Translations under genes and position numbers: made by a program
Shown here: piece by piece, positions 45,978-55,908 of the stretch
Layout: each line of letters starts with the position of its first letter
How positions within the stretch are numbered: position 1 is the first letter of the stretch
The notes under the pieces: model-generated
The model's input: the letters and a program-made list of their open reading frames with translations, nothing else
Database searches by the model: none
What the model was told of the DNA's origin: nothing
Source of the DNA: Tabrizicola fusiformis
Lineage (GTDB): Bacteria > Pseudomonadota > Alphaproteobacteria > Rhodobacterales > Rhodobacteraceae
Assembly: GCF_013328815.1 (NCBI RefSeq)
Contig: NZ_JABUHN010000012.1
Coordinates: 1-64,000, forward strand
DNA: 64,000 bases
Direction of reading: 5' to 3'

Positions 45978-46708
45978 AGCACGCCCCCCAGCAGCAGGAT
46001 TGTGCCCTGCACCACCAGGACCAGCGCGATCATCGGGCGCGACAGCGCGACGGGGGCGGACAGCACCCGCATCTCACCTTGCCAACCGCGGGCGGCAAGA
46101 CCCGTCTCCAGCCGCCGCGCTCGGGCGAGGGCCCGGGGCAGGAGGTTGGCAATCACCATCGCCGTTGACCGCAGCCAGCGGCGGCGGCTGGAATGGCCCA
46201 GCCGGGCGCGCTGGGCGGCAGTCATCGCCACCGCTTCCTCCGCGATCAGGAAAACAAAGCGATAGGTCAAAAGCGCCAGTTCCACGATTTCCGCCGGAAC
46301 CCGCAGCCGCCGCAGCCCGGAGATCAGCTCGGCCGCGGGGGTAGTGAAGGCCAGAAACATCAGGCAGAAGGTTGCCGCCATCGCCCGCAGACACAAAAAC
46401 GCCGCCCGCTCGGCCCCGCCGGCGGCAAGGGCGATGCCGTCGGCGCCGACCTGCACCATCAGCATCAGCGCGCCGGTCGCCAGAAAGCCCAAGGGCAGTG
46501 CAACCGCCGCCAGCCAGAGCCGCAGCGGCACCCGTGCCCCGGCAAAGGTAAAGCCCAGAACCGCAAGGCCGGACAACGCCGCCCCCGGCCAGGGCGGCAG
46601 ACCGACTGCCAGTGCCAGAAATCCCAGACCGATCAGCGCCTTTTCGGCAAGCGCCCGGTGCCGCCAGCGGTTCAGGCTGGCGGCCCGGTCCAATGTTGTG
46701 ACCGACAT
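45974..46708 (-). CDS. cbiQ: Cobalt ECF transporter transmembrane protein CbiQ
   Basis: A 244-residue membrane protein, started at 46708 (MSVTTLDRAASLNRWRH), 1 bp after cbiN. Hydrophobic spans begin at ALIGLGFLALAVGL and LAALMLMVQVG-like segments, and the C-terminal coupling motif ARARRLETGLAARG corresponds to the Ala-Arg-Gly ATPase-contact helices of CbiQ. A longer frame upstream lies within cbiN. Confidence 0.9.
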   Translation of the reverse strand: MSVTTLDRAASLNRWRHRALAEKALIGLGFLALAVGLPPWPGAALSGLAVLGFTFAGARVPLRLWLAAVALPLGFLATGALMLMVQVGADGIALAAGGAERAAFLCLRAMAATFCLMFLAFTTPAAELISGLRRLRVPAEIVELALLTYRFVFLIAEEAVAMTAAQRARLGHSSRRRWLRSTAMVIANLLPRALARARRLETGLAARGWQGEMRVLSAPVALSRPMIALVLVVQGTILLLGGVL

Positions 46709-46709
46709 G

Positions 46710-47009
46710 TCAGGGCAGGGTCCGCGGCGGGGTTTCCTCGCCCCCGGTCGTGGACCGGCGCCCGCGCGCGCGGCCGATGGCATAGCCGATCACCAGCGCC
46801 CCAAGGGCCGCCTGAAGCGCGAAAAACAGACCTTCAACCTCGCCGCTCGGCGGCGTCCAGATCGGCTGGAACCAGGGGGCAAAGCCTTCGGTCGCCTCGA
46901 CGAGGGCGGCGGCCTGACCATCGGCCCCGCCGAATTCGCCGCCCATCAACAGCGGAATGACCACGATCAGGGCCACACCCAGAAGCATCCATGCAGAGCG
47001 TTTCGACAT
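46710..47009 (-). CDS. cbiN: Cobalt transport protein CbiN
   Basis: A 99-residue protein with two membrane spans (MLLGVALIVVIPLLMGGEF; FFALQAALGALVIGYAIG) and a periplasmic loop GADGQAAALVEATEGFAPWFQPIWTPPSGEVEG. The loop carries the family's DGQAAALVE and W-P motifs. It is needed with CbiM for metal capture. Its ATG overlaps the cbiM stop (ATGA). Confidence 0.9.
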   Translation of the reverse strand: MSKRSAWMLLGVALIVVIPLLMGGEFGGADGQAAALVEATEGFAPWFQPIWTPPSGEVEGLFFALQAALGALVIGYAIGRARGRRSTTGGEETPPRTLP

Positions 47010-47677
47010 CACTTGCCCTCTCCGGCCAGCAGGGAAATCCGGTTCTGATCGCGGGTCTTGCCCGAAAGCGCCTCGATCACCACCACGGTCAGCAACCCTT
47101 CGGCAATCGCCAGCGGCACCTGGGTGATGGCAAAGATGCCTCCGAATTTGAGCGCGGCCCCGACAAAGCCGGAAACCGGATCGGGATAGGCCAGCGCCAG
47201 TTGCAGCGAGGTGAAGACATAGGTGGCCAGATCGCCGAGGGCGGCCGCAAGGAACACCGAAACCGCAAAGGAAAGCCCGATCCTTCCGGCCAGTTTCCAC
47301 ACGCCATAGGCCACCCAGGGGCCGACGATGGCCATGGAAAAGGTATTGGCGCCCAGCGTCGTCAGCCCGCCATGGGCAAGCAGCAGCGCCTGAAACAGCA
47401 GCACGATCACCCCCAGCACCGCCATCACCGAAGGCCCGAAGACGATCGCCCCCAACCCGGTCCCCGTCGGATGCGAGCATGAGCCGGTCACCGAAGGGAT
47501 TTTGAGCGCTGACAGCACGAAGGCAAAGGCGCCCGAGGCCGCCAGCGTCATGCGCGCTTCGGGTTTGTCCCGCACGATCCTGCGGATGCGCAGGGCCCCC
47601 GCGACGACAAAGGGTGCCGAGACGGCAGACCATCCCAAGGCATGGGTTACGGGCAGAAAGCCCTCCATGATGTGCAT
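47009..47677 (-). CDS. cbiM: Cobalt ECF transporter substrate component CbiM
   Basis: A 222-residue integral membrane protein. The start at 47677 is chosen because CbiM proteins begin MHIMEGFLP, and the N-terminal amine and His2 form the metal site; the frame continues to 47692 but that would bury this motif. Conserved [39 protein letters not shown] and PDPVSGF are present. Gene order cbiM-N-Q-O behind a B12 riboswitch identifies it as cobalt rather than nickel specific. Confidence 0.94.
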   Translation of the reverse strand: MHIMEGFLPVTHALGWSAVSAPFVVAGALRIRRIVRDKPEARMTLAASGAFAFVLSALKIPSVTGSCSHPTGTGLGAIVFGPSVMAVLGVIVLLFQALLLAHGGLTTLGANTFSMAIVGPWVAYGVWKLAGRIGLSFAVSVFLAAALGDLATYVFTSLQLALAYPDPVSGFVGAALKFGGIFAITQVPLAIAEGLLTVVVIEALSGKTRDQNRISLLAGEGK

Positions 47678-47758
47678 GTTTGATCCTTCCACATCAGACG
47701 CGCTGCTATCGAAAGACCCAAGGACACCCCGCCCCGGACGGCTTGCAGCACTTTAGCG

Positions 47759-47952
47759 ATGGCAGGTCTCCTGACTTGCGGGTCGTTGCACCCCGGTCGC
47801 CTTCCCGGCTGTTGACCCCGTGGACAGGGGGCAGCCAGTGGCATTTGACCGAAGCCTCGCCGCTCACAGTTGCGGGGGCAGTCACGGATTCGGCCCCTGA
47901 TGGGTAATCCTCACCGTGTTCCCTTTTCATCCCATGGCATTGGGAACCATCG
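47759..47952 (-). promoter_or_regulatory. Cobalamin riboswitch 3 (before cbiMNQO)
   Basis: The minus-strand leader starts GGTTCCCAATGCCATGGG, has AAAAGGGAACACGGTG and a long central domain (GACTGCCCCCGCAACTGTG), and ends with B12 box AGTCAGGAGACCTGCC (47776-47761), 84 bp upstream of cbiM. It represses cobalt uptake when B12 is sufficient. Confidence 0.93.
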
Positions 47953-47957
47953 CGGGC

Positions 47958-47986
47958 AGCTAACCGCCCGGGGTGGGGCTTGTCAA
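47958..47986 (-). promoter_or_regulatory. Promoter of the cbiMNQO operon
   Basis: On the minus strand TTGACA (47986-47981) and TTAGCT (47963-47958) are spaced exactly 17 bp. Transcription would begin about at the 5' end of the riboswitch, which supports both calls. Confidence 0.65.
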
Positions 47987-47997
47987 TCGGCGGCGAA

Positions 47998-48016
47998 GGC
48001 GGCGGCATCCGCCGCC
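47998..48016. terminator. GC hairpin downstream of the cupin gene
   Basis: GGCGGCGG (47998-48005) pairs with CCGCCGCC (48009-48016) about the loop CAT-containing centre. It lies between the cupin stop and the cbiM promoter and may insulate them. Confidence 0.5.
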
Positions 48017-48047
48017 CCGCCTGCTCCCCCGCCTGCCCGGTGGGCGG

Positions 48048-48401
48048 CTATTTGAGCTTGATGCAGAAATGCTTTCTGACGGGCTGTTCGACGGTCCATG
48101 TGCCTTTGAACGACGGTTCGACCACAAAGGCATCGCCGGGGCGCAGGGTGACCGGGCTGCCGCCATCGGGGGTGATGGTGATCTGCCCCTCGATCAGATG
48201 CACGAATTCATAGAATTTGTAGCTGGCATGCCAGGTGCCTGTCGTGGCCTCCCAGGTGCCGCTGATCACGCTGCCGTCAAGCGAGGTGTGCTGCACCCAA
48301 GTCTTCATGGTCGGGTTGCCCTCGACCTTGGTCCAGCCTTCAAGATCGGTCAGCATCGGCTCGGGCCCCGGTGCGGGAAAGCGGAAAACCGTGTCGCTCA
48401 T
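48048..48401 (-). CDS. Small cupin protein (cupin_3, enamine/anomalous sugar-type)
   Basis: A 117-residue single-domain cupin. The start at 48401 (MSDTVFRFPAPG) has GGAAGGA upstream. The pattern is SGTWEATTGTWHASYKFYEFVHLIEGQITITPDGG and LRPGDAFVVEPSFKGTWTV. This resembles the cupin_3 family (formerly DUF861) often found near amine or sulfur catabolic genes. The first cupin motif has Glu and His (EFVHLIEG) but a reduced histidine set. The catalytic role is unknown. It is divergent from the GNAT gene. Confidence 0.8.
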   Translation of the reverse strand: MSDTVFRFPAPGPEPMLTDLEGWTKVEGNPTMKTWVQHTSLDGSVISGTWEATTGTWHASYKFYEFVHLIEGQITITPDGGSPVTLRPGDAFVVEPSFKGTWTVEQPVRKHFCIKLK

Positions 48402-48556
48402 GTCAGTCCTTCCTGAGTGTCGCTTGGTCATAGTGCCGTGGTAGGCCCGCGACGGCAGGCTGACAAGGGCCGTAAGCGCCGCAACGAAGGACTGCCCAAG
48501 CCCGGTGGGATCGTCTATGCCTGCGGCTGGCAGCGACAGGCAGGGAAAGGGCGACC

Positions 48557-49132
48557 ATGTTGATCCGTGAGGCAAAAGTATCGGACGCGGAACATCTGGT
48601 CCGCTTCATCAATATGGCGGCGGATGATCTGCCGCTGCATTTCTGGAAGAAATCCGTCGGCGCCGGGGGCGATCCGCTGGCCCTGGGCCGGGAACGCGCG
48701 GCGCGCGAAACCGGCAGCTTTTCCTATCGCAACGCCTGGCTGGCCGAGCTGGAGGGCGCGGTTGCGGCCTGCCTCCTGGGCTATCCGGCCGATGCCACAC
48801 CGGGGCCGATCGACCCCGGAACGCCGGCGATTTTTGTGCCCCTGCTGGAGCTTGAGGCGCTGGCACCGGGGACGTGGTATCTCAACGTGCTGGCAACTTA
48901 TGCGCCGTTTCGCGGCAGGGGCTGTGGCCATGCCCTTCTGGCCCATGCCGAAGAGGTGGCCCGGCGCGGCGGGCATCCTGCCATCAGCCTGATCGCCGCC
49001 GACACCCATGTCGAGGCGCTGCGGCTTTACCGGGCCAAGGGCTATGGCGAGGTGGCGCGCCGCCCGGTCGTCAAAGAGGATTGGCAGGTCGATGCCGGGG
49101 AATGGATTCTGTTCACCAAACCCGTGGGGTGA
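48557..49132 (+). CDS. GNAT family N-acetyltransferase
   Basis: A 191-residue acetyltransferase. The N-terminal IREAKVSDAEHLVRFIN starts the fold, and the acetyl-CoA loop is TYAPFRGRGCGHALLAHAEEVARR (the RGxGxG/A pattern as RGRGCG), followed by ISLIAADTHVEALRLYRAKGYGEVARRPVV. GGGAAAGGG lies before the ATG. The substrate cannot be deduced. It is convergent with the ssu operon, with 15 bp between the stops. Confidence 0.88.
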   Translation: MLIREAKVSDAEHLVRFINMAADDLPLHFWKKSVGAGGDPLALGRERAARETGSFSYRNAWLAELEGAVAACLLGYPADATPGPIDPGTPAIFVPLLELEALAPGTWYLNVLATYAPFRGRGCGHALLAHAEEVARRGGHPAISLIAADTHVEALRLYRAKGYGEVARRPVVKEDWQVDAGEWILFTKPVG

Positions 49133-49147
49133 GGTCCGCCTCGGGCT

Positions 49148-50311
49148 TTACCCCGGGGTCTGGACGTTGCCGCCATGCCCGCCGCCGCCAAACACCTGCC
49201 GCTGCCCGAACGAAGAGCGCAGCGGCGGTCTGGGTGCCGCGATGCCGATTTCGGGGAAGAGCAGTTCGGCCACGCGGTAAGCCTCTTCCAGATGCGGATA
49301 GCCCGAGGCGATGACGGTATCTATCCCCAGCGCCTGATACTCGCGCAGCCGCGCCGCCACCGTCGCGGGAGAGCCGACCAGCGCGGTGCCCGCGCCCGAC
49401 CGCACAAGGCCCACCCCGGCCCAGAGGTTGGGCGACACTTCAAGCCGGTCGCGGCGGCCCCCGTGCAGGCGGCGCATCCGTTCCTGACCGACGGAATCCG
49501 ACTGGCTGCGCTGCACCTCTTGCGCTGCGGTGATGGTTTCATCGAACAGATGCGAGATCAGCCGGTCGGCGGCGGCCCACGCCTCTTCGTCCGTCTCGCG
49601 GACGATGAAATGCAGCCGGATGCCAAAGGTCACCTCGCGCCCGTGGGCGGCGGCCGATTTGCGCACGGCGTCGATCTTTTCGGCCACCTGCGCCGGGGGT
49701 TCGCCCCATGTCAGATATTTCTCGACCCGGCCCCCGGCAAAATCATGCGCAGCCCCGGACGAGCCGCCGAAATACAAGGGCGGGCGGGGCCTCTGAACCG
49801 GGGGCAGGCCAAGGCGGGCGTGATGGGCCTTGATATGCTTGCCGTCCAGATGGGCGTGGCCGGTTTCCAGAAGCCCGTTGAACACGTCGAAGAATTCCTG
49901 TGCATGGTCATAGCGTTCGTCATGCGGCAGGAAGATGCCGTCGCCCGCCAGTTCCTGCGCGCTGCCCCCCACCACGATGTTCAGCAAAAGCCGCCCCCGC
50001 GACAGCCGGTCCAGCGTTGAGGCAAGCCGCGCGTAATAGGCGGGTGTGGCGGTGCCGGGCCGCACCGCCACCAGAAACTTCAGCCGCTCGGTATAGGCGG
50101 CCAGATGGGCGGCCAGCAGAAAAGACTCTTCGCAGGCAACGCTGGTGGGGATCAGCACGCCGGAATAGCCCAGCCGGTCGGCCGCCTGCGCGATCTCACG
50201 GTAGTAATCCGGGTCGCCGTCGCGGCTGAGAAAATCGGTTCCCAGATAGCTGCCGTCGCCGGAGGAGGGGATGAACCACAGGAAATCAAGCGGTTTGTCG
50301 ATGCTGGTCAT
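49148..50311 (-). CDS. ssuD: FMNH2-dependent alkanesulfonate monooxygenase (SsuD-like) 1
   Basis: A 387-residue bacterial-luciferase-like enzyme. [15 protein letters not shown], the conserved [29 protein letters not shown] and [17 protein letters not shown] match SsuD closely. It uses reduced FMN and O2 to cleave the C-S bond of alkanesulfonates, releasing sulfite and an aldehyde. The ATG at 50311 ([11 protein letters not shown]) is preferred over a TTG at 50329. It is the last gene of ssuC-A-B-D. A flavin reductase partner (SsuE) is not encoded nearby. Confidence 0.93.
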   Translation of the reverse strand: MTSIDKPLDFLWFIPSSGDGSYLGTDFLSRDGDPDYYREIAQAADRLGYSGVLIPTSVACEESFLLAAHLAAYTERLKFLVAVRPGTATPAYYARLASTLDRLSRGRLLLNIVVGGSAQELAGDGIFLPHDERYDHAQEFFDVFNGLLETGHAHLDGKHIKAHHARLGLPPVQRPRPPLYFGGSSGAAHDFAGGRVEKYLTWGEPPAQVAEKIDAVRKSAAAHGREVTFGIRLHFIVRETDEEAWAAADRLISHLFDETITAAQEVQRSQSDSVGQERMRRLHGGRRDRLEVSPNLWAGVGLVRSGAGTALVGSPATVAARLREYQALGIDTVIASGYPHLEEAYRVAELLFPEIGIAAPRPPLRSSFGQRQVFGGGGHGGNVQTPG

Positions 50312-50325
50312 GGTCTGTCTTCGTC

Positions 50326-51156
50326 TCAATGTGCCGCGGCAACGGCAACACGTTCTTGCGCCTCGGCCTTGCGGTATTCGTCATGCAGCAGTTCCCAGAT
50401 CTGATGCCGCAGGCGGGTGAATTCGGGGGTGCTGCGGGTGTCGTTGCCCGCGCCCCAGCGATTGGTCAACGGGATGTCCACCACGGTTTTGATCCGGCCT
50501 GGCCGCGAACTCATCACCGCGACGCGCTGACCCAGATAGACCGCCTCGTCGATGCCATGGGTGATGAAGACGATTGTGGTGCCCGCCGTCTCCCATATCC
50601 GCAGCAACTCGTCTTGCAGGATTTCGCGGGTCTGCGCATCCAGCGCGGCAAAGGGTTCGTCCATCAGCAACACGCCCGGGTCGCAGGCAAGGCTGCGCGC
50701 AATCGCCACCCGTTGCTTCATGCCGCCCGAAAGTTCGTGCGGGTAATGGTTGCCGAAGCCTTCCAGCCCGACAAGTTTCAGGAAATGTCGCGCCTTTTCC
50801 GTGCGCTCGCGGGCAGGAAGGCCCTTTGCCTCAAGCCCGAATTCGATGTTTCGGAGCGCCGTGCGCCATGGCAGCAGGGCATATTGCTGAAACACCACTG
50901 CGCGGTCGGGCGAGGGGCCGCTGATCGGCGTGCCGTCGATCAGGACGCGCCCGGACGAGGGCGCCACCAGCCCCGCAAGGATGTCGAGCAGCGAGGATTT
51001 GCCGCAACCCGACGGCCCGACGATGGACAGGAATTCACCCGCCCTGACATCAAGGTTGATGTCCTCAAGCGCGGTAAAGGTCGCTCCGGCCTTGCCTGCG
51101 GCCCCGCGCAGGGGAAAAACCTTGCCGACATTCTGTATCTGGATCGTGCTGCTCAT
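50326..51156 (-). CDS. ssuB: Aliphatic sulfonate ABC importer ATPase SsuB-like
   Basis: A 276-residue NitT/TauT-type ATPase: Walker [39 protein letters not shown], signature [15 protein letters not shown] and Walker [15 protein letters not shown]. The start at 51156 ([10 protein letters not shown]) has GGAA upstream. It serves the SsuA/SsuC proteins in the same operon. Confidence 0.92.
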   Translation of the reverse strand: MSSTIQIQNVGKVFPLRGAAGKAGATFTALEDINLDVRAGEFLSIVGPSGCGKSSLLDILAGLVAPSSGRVLIDGTPISGPSPDRAVVFQQYALLPWRTALRNIEFGLEAKGLPARERTEKARHFLKLVGLEGFGNHYPHELSGGMKQRVAIARSLACDPGVLLMDEPFAALDAQTREILQDELLRIWETAGTTIVFITHGIDEAVYLGQRVAVMSSRPGRIKTVVDIPLTNRWGAGNDTRSTPEFTRLRHQIWELLHDEYRKAEAQERVAVAAAH

Positions 51157-51210
51157 CTTGGGTTCCTGCCTGCCAAACACCCCGGCCCGTTTCCGGGCCG
51201 GGGCAAACCC

Positions 51211-52242
51211 TTAGGAAAGGGCGTTGAATTCGTTGGTGTAGAAATCGGTCGGCTTGTGCTTGCCCGCCGGAACGATTTCGGCGTCCTCGACCAGCTTGAG
51301 CCAGAAGGCGAGGTCTTCCTCGACATGCAGGCCCTTGGCCGCCCATTTCAGGTGGCTGTAATCGTCCTTGTCATCGCGGTTATAAAGCGCGGGCAGGTAT
51401 TTCGGATCGAGCTTGCCCCGCTCAAGCCCCAGCTTGATCACCGCCGCAGGATCGGCATTGGCAATCTCGGCCGCTTCGGCGATGGCAGAGACATAGCCGC
51501 GCACGGTGTCGGGGTTTTCGGCGATGAATTTCTCCGACGCCATGGTGCCGCCGCGCGTCACGAACCGCCCCGCGATGTCCGAGACGTTGAAAAGCTGGGT
51601 GGTCTGCCCCTTACGCGCCAGTTCGATGTCGATCGGCTGATAGACGATCGCCGCATCAATCCCGCCCTGCAACAGCACCTGTTCGGCCTGTGCCTGCGGC
51701 ACCGGGACGATTTCATAATCGGCCTTGTTCACCCCATGCTTGCGCAGCCAGTCGGCGGCGAACCACACGCCCGAGAAGGTGGGCCATTGCGTGCCGATCT
51801 TCTTGCCCTTCAGATCTTCGGGCGATTTGATCGGGCCGTCTTTCAGCACGATCAGCCCTTCGCCCGCGCTGCCGGGGATGAAGGGCAGGGTCGAGGAAAC
51901 CACCTCTTTCGCCTTCAGCCCCTTGTCATAGACGTTGATGAAATAGGCGTAATCGGCATAGGGCGCGAAATCGAGCGCGCCGCTGTCCAAGGCCACGGTG
52001 TATTGATCCCAAGGCAGCACGGCCCATTCGATTTCCACGCCATGTTTGGCGAACAGGCCATTGGCATCGGCCAGTTCGATCAGCTCATAACCGCTGGTCC
52101 AGTTGGCATTCAGCGGCGGCACGAAGACGCGCGCCTTGCGAAGGGTGCCGGCGGCGGCGCGGCGGTTGATCATGGCTGCGGCAAGCGTGCCGCCGACAAG
52201 GGCGCCAAACTGGCGACGGGTGGGGGTGAGAAGGTTCGACAT
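51211..52242 (-). CDS. ssuA: Sulfonate/taurine-type periplasmic binding protein (Tat-exported)
   Basis: A 343-residue binding protein with a twin-arginine signal: LLTPTRRQFGALVGGTLAAAMI, cleaving near RRAAAGTLRK. The mature protein has the NitT/TauT fold (NGLFAKHGVEIEWAVLPWDQYTVALDSGALDFAPYADYAY; GKKIGTQWPTFSGVW). It binds the sulfonate or similar anion and delivers it to SsuC. Tat export implies folding with a cofactor or oligomerisation before export, which is less common than Sec export in SsuA. Confidence 0.9.
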   Translation of the reverse strand: MSNLLTPTRRQFGALVGGTLAAAMINRRAAAGTLRKARVFVPPLNANWTSGYELIELADANGLFAKHGVEIEWAVLPWDQYTVALDSGALDFAPYADYAYFINVYDKGLKAKEVVSSTLPFIPGSAGEGLIVLKDGPIKSPEDLKGKKIGTQWPTFSGVWFAADWLRKHGVNKADYEIVPVPQAQAEQVLLQGGIDAAIVYQPIDIELARKGQTTQLFNVSDIAGRFVTRGGTMASEKFIAENPDTVRGYVSAIAEAAEIANADPAAVIKLGLERGKLDPKYLPALYNRDDKDDYSHLKWAAKGLHVEEDLAFWLKLVEDAEIVPAGKHKPTDFYTNEFNALS

Positions 52243-52270
52243 TTCAGGCTCCGTTGGGATGGGAAGGGGA

Positions 52271-53107
52271 TCAGGCGCGGAAGTCTTGCTTCCAGCCGGT
52301 CAGGCGGCGTTCCAGCGCGACCAGCGCCCAGTTCGCGGCAATGCCCAAAAGGGCCAGCACGATGACGCCGACATAAAGAAGGTGAATGCTCATCAGGTAT
52401 TGGGCGTTGACGATCAAATAGCCGAGGCCACTTGAGGCGCCGACCATTTCGGACACGACCAGCATCAGGAAGGAATAGGTCGCAGCCAGCCGCATTCCGG
52501 TGATGATCGAAGGCAGGGCCGAGGGCAGGATGACCTTGCGGAACAGGGCGAAGGGTTTCAGCCCGACCGAACGCGCGTATTTCACCAATGCCGGGTCCGC
52601 CTGCTGCACGCCGGTCACGGTGGACAGAAGGATCGGCCAGACCACCACCCAGAAGATGATCGCCACATTGGTCAGGTAACCGATGCCGAAAAACAGGATG
52701 AAGGCCGGGAACAGCGACACCGGGTTGGTCTGGCGCAAAAGCTGCAACAGCGGGTTCAGATAGGCGTCCAGTTTGCGGAAATAGCCCAAGAGCAGCCCCA
52801 GCGGCACGGCAATGCCCACACCCAGGGCAAAGCCGCCAAAGGCGCGTTGCAGGCTGACCCAGATCTGCGGCCAAAGCTGGCCGGAAAGCGCGAACTCCCA
52901 GCCTTTGACCAAGACCTCCGAGACGGGGGGCAGGAAGGTGCGGTTGATCAGGTCAAGACGCGGCGCCAGCTCCCACGCCAAGAGGAACACGGCAATGGCC
53001 AGCGTGTTGCGAAACACGGTTTCGGCGGCCTCGCGCAGGGCGAGCCTTGTGAGAGGGGAGGTGCCAGGACCGTCCAGAACGGCGCCGTCAAGTGTGGTAT
53101 GGGTCAT
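52271..53107 (-). CDS. ssuC: Aliphatic sulfonate ABC importer permease SsuC-like
   Basis: A 278-residue BPD-type permease with about six spans (FRNTLAIAVFLLAWELA; GGFALGVGIAVPLGLLLGYF; LFPAFILFFGIGYLTNVAIIFWVVVWPIL). The EAA loop LVKYARSVGLKPFALFRKVILPSALPSI contacts SsuB. It is the first gene of the operon, 28 bp before ssuA. Confidence 0.92.
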   Translation of the reverse strand: MTHTTLDGAVLDGPGTSPLTRLALREAAETVFRNTLAIAVFLLAWELAPRLDLINRTFLPPVSEVLVKGWEFALSGQLWPQIWVSLQRAFGGFALGVGIAVPLGLLLGYFRKLDAYLNPLLQLLRQTNPVSLFPAFILFFGIGYLTNVAIIFWVVVWPILLSTVTGVQQADPALVKYARSVGLKPFALFRKVILPSALPSIITGMRLAATYSFLMLVVSEMVGASSGLGYLIVNAQYLMSIHLLYVGVIVLALLGIAANWALVALERRLTGWKQDFRA

Positions 53108-53225
53108 TCAAACCTCGGGCAATAGGGGACGGTTCCCGCAGAAGATGCGGGTTTTCAGAGGGGGGCGGGTTGATGGCGGGCTTACGATGCCCGGGAACAA
53201 GGGCGCGCTGTCAGGGGTGGGGTAC

Positions 53226-53255
53226 CATATACACGATTAACTTACGCGACATTAA
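53226..53255 (-). promoter_or_regulatory. Weak promoter candidate of the ssuCABD operon
   Basis: On the minus strand TTAATG (53255-53250) and TATATG (53231-53226), spacing 18 bp, lie in the only AT-rich patch upstream of ssuC, about 120 bp from its start. Confidence 0.35.
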
Positions 53256-53325
53256 TGGCGGATCCCGTTCCTTTGCCATTCCAAACTCGGTATTTGAAAG
53301 AGAACATTGCAGTCGCAGCATCTGT

Positions 53326-53360
53326 GCGGCGTGGCAGCAAAATTCCGGCTGCCACACCGC
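53326..53360 (-). terminator. Hairpin downstream of the second ssuD-like gene
   Basis: GTGGCAGC (53331-53338) pairs perfectly with GCTGCCAC (53348-53355); GCGG/CCGC adds four pairs beyond one mismatch. It lies just after the stop of the gene ending at 53372. No T-run follows. Confidence 0.5.
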
Positions 53361-53371
53361 GGCCTTGCCCG

Positions 53372-54523
53372 TCAGCTTGCCGATGCCCGGCGGCTGTCAG
53401 AGCGCACGTCGAACGCCCCGCCGGTTTGCAGCGCGCCGCGTTCGGTGACCGGCTCTTTGCCGATCAGCGGGAAGACCAACTCGGCAAAGCGCTGCGATTC
53501 CTCCAGATGCGGATAGCCCGACAGCACAAAGGTATCGGCCCCGGCCGCCTGATATTCGCGCAGCCGTTCGGCGATCTGTTCGGGGTCGCCGACAAGGGCC
53601 GTGCCCGCGCCGCCCCGCACCAGACCGACCCCGGCCCAGAGGTTCGGGCCCACCACCAGCCTGTCACGCCGTCCGCCATGCAGGGCGGACATGCGGGCCT
53701 GTCCGTGGGAATCCATCCGGGCCTGATTGGCCTGTGCCGTGGCGATATCCTCGTCCGACAGGCGCGAGATCAGGCGATCCGCCTCGGCCCATGCCTCGGC
53801 CTCGGTTTCGCGGGCGATGACGTGCAGGCGCACGCCGAACCTCACCTCGCGGCCAAGTTTGGCAGCGCGGGCGCGGATGTCGGCGAATTTCGCGGCCACC
53901 GCTTCGGGCGGTTCGCCCCATGTCAGATAGGCATCGACATGTTTCGCCGCGAGGTCATGCGCCGCCGGGGACGATCCGCCGAAATAGAGCGGCGGATAAG
54001 GGCGCTGCACCGGCGGATAGAAGTTGCGGGCCTTTTCCACCCGAATATGCTTGCCGGTGAAATCGACCGCTTCGCCGGTTTGCAGAAGCTGCCGCCAGAC
54101 CGTCAGAAACTCATCGGCGGCTTCATAGCGCTGGTCATGTGGCAGGAACACCCCGTCGGCGGCAAGCTCGGTCGCGTCGCCGCCCGGCACCACGTTCAAA
54201 AGAAGCCGCCCGTTCAGCGCCTGATCCAGCGTTGCCGCCTGCCGCGCCGAGGCGGTCGGCCCCATGATCGACGTGCGCAGCGCGACCAGAAGCTTGATCC
54301 GGTTGGTCACATGCACAAGGCTCGCGGCGGTGACCCAAGGATCGTGGCAACTGGACCCGGTGGGGATCAAGAGGCCGTCATAGCCCAGCCGCTCTGCCGT
54401 CACCGCGATGTCGCGCATATAGGCGCTGGTCGGCGGGCGGCCGAAATCGGACCGGCCCAGATAGCGCGTATCGCCCGAAGTGGGCAGGAACCAGAAGATT
54501 TCGGGGGTGGGAAGGGCGCTCAT
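53372..54523 (-). CDS. FMNH2-dependent alkanesulfonate monooxygenase (SsuD-like) 2
   Basis: A 383-residue luciferase-like monooxygenase paralogous to the enzyme encoded at 49148-50311: [78 protein letters not shown] and [21 protein letters not shown]. It probably acts on a different sulfonate chain length or on methanesulfonate/sulfinate. Its start overlaps the DszA-type gene upstream by 4 bp, so the two monooxygenases are made together. Confidence 0.9.
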   Translation of the reverse strand: MSALPTPEIFWFLPTSGDTRYLGRSDFGRPPTSAYMRDIAVTAERLGYDGLLIPTGSSCHDPWVTAASLVHVTNRIKLLVALRTSIMGPTASARQAATLDQALNGRLLLNVVPGGDATELAADGVFLPHDQRYEAADEFLTVWRQLLQTGEAVDFTGKHIRVEKARNFYPPVQRPYPPLYFGGSSPAAHDLAAKHVDAYLTWGEPPEAVAAKFADIRARAAKLGREVRFGVRLHVIARETEAEAWAEADRLISRLSDEDIATAQANQARMDSHGQARMSALHGGRRDRLVVGPNLWAGVGLVRGGAGTALVGDPEQIAERLREYQAAGADTFVLSGYPHLEESQRFAELVFPLIGKEPVTERGALQTGGAFDVRSDSRRASAS

Positions 54524-55908
54524 TCCGCCGCTCCTTTCAGGTGGGGGCCAATGCGGAAGGCATGGGCGATATGGGTTTCAGGCAGGCGGTGGCCTTGCCC
54601 GAAAATGCGGTGGCGCAGGCTGCCTTCGCCGTAGCCGGTTTTGTAAAGACCGCGCGTTTGCAGTTCGGGCACCACCAGATCGGCAAAATCGACATAGCTT
54701 TCGGGGGTGACGATGCGCGACAGGTTGAAACCGTCGATCTCGCCCTCGTGCAGCCAGGATTCCATCTCGTCGGCGACTTCGGCGGGGGTGCCGAGCGCCA
54801 GCGGATAGCGCCCGCCAAGCGCCAGTTGGTCCAGAAGCTGCCGCTTGGTCCAGCCCCGGCTTTCGGCCAGTTTCGCCGCCGACTGGATGGCATCGGTCTG
54901 GCCGAAGGGGATCGGATCATCCAGCCCATAGCGGGCAAAGTCGATGTTGAGCGAGGCTGAATAATGCGCCAGCCCGGCCTCGGGGCTGGCGGCGGCGCGG
55001 TATTCGGCCAGTTTGTCTTCGGCGGCGCTGCGGCTGGTGTCGGTGATCACGGCAAGGCCGTTCAATATCCGCACGTCCTGCGGATCGCGCCCGGCCTCTG
55101 CCACCGCCTTTCGGATGGCGCGCGAGGCGGCCCGCGCCGCCGCCTTGTCGGGCACCGAGATGAAGACGCATTCGGCATGGCGGGCGGCAAACCGCTGTCC
55201 GCGCCCCGAGGTGCCGGCCTGAAACAGCACGGGTGTCCGCTGTGCCGAGGGTTCGGACAGGTGATAGCCTTCGATCTGATAGAACGGGCCATTGTGGCGG
55301 ATCTTGTGAACCTTGGCCGGGTCGGCATAGATCCGTGCGGCGCGGTCGGCGCGCACGGCATCCTCTTCCCACGATCCTTCCCAAAGCTTGTAAAGCACCT
55401 CAAGGTAATCGTCAGCCTGATCATAGCGCAGGTCATGGCCGGTCAATGCGTTGCGCCCCAGCGCGCGGGCGGCACTGTCGAGATAGCCGGTGACGATGTT
55501 CCAGCCGATGCGCCCCTCGGTCAGATGGTCCAGCGTGCTGATCCGGCGCGCAAAACTGTAGGGCGGTTCGGTGTTCACATTGACGGTGATGCCAAACCCC
55601 AGCCCCTTGGTGACCGAAGCCATGGCCGAAACCAGCATCATCGGATCATTGACCGGCAGTTGCACGCTTTCGCGGGCGGTCACCCCGATGCCGGCGCCAT
55701 AGACATCGTAGACACCCAGAATGTCGGCGATGAAAAGGGCATCGAACAGCCCGCGTTCCAGCACTTTGGCCAGATCGGTCCAGTAGTCCAGCCGCTTGTA
55801 GTTTACCGATGTGTCGCGCGGGTGGGTCCATTGGCCATGGTTGATATGGCCGACGCAGTTCATGTTGAACGCATTCACGATCATCGGGCGGCGCGGTCGA
55901 TCAGCCAT
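54520..55908 (-). CDS. NtaA/DszA/SnaA-type FMN-dependent monooxygenase 1
   Basis: A 462-residue flavin-dependent monooxygenase of the NtaA/SnaA/DszA group: [66 protein letters not shown] and [26 protein letters not shown]. The start at 55908 (MADRPRRP) has GAGGGCG upstream; the frame extends to 55962. Relatives oxidise sulfones, dibenzothiophene sulfone, dimethyl sulfide or nitrilotriacetate with external FMNH2. The ssu context favours an organosulfur substrate. Confidence 0.88.
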   Translation of the reverse strand: MADRPRRPMIVNAFNMNCVGHINHGQWTHPRDTSVNYKRLDYWTDLAKVLERGLFDALFIADILGVYDVYGAGIGVTARESVQLPVNDPMMLVSAMASVTKGLGFGITVNVNTEPPYSFARRISTLDHLTEGRIGWNIVTGYLDSAARALGRNALTGHDLRYDQADDYLEVLYKLWEGSWEEDAVRADRAARIYADPAKVHKIRHNGPFYQIEGYHLSEPSAQRTPVLFQAGTSGRGQRFAARHAECVFISVPDKAAARAASRAIRKAVAEAGRDPQDVRILNGLAVITDTSRSAAEDKLAEYRAAASPEAGLAHYSASLNIDFARYGLDDPIPFGQTDAIQSAAKLAESRGWTKRQLLDQLALGGRYPLALGTPAEVADEMESWLHEGEIDGFNLSRIVTPESYVDFADLVVPELQTRGLYKTGYGEGSLRHRIFGQGHRLPETHIAHAFRIGPHLKGAAE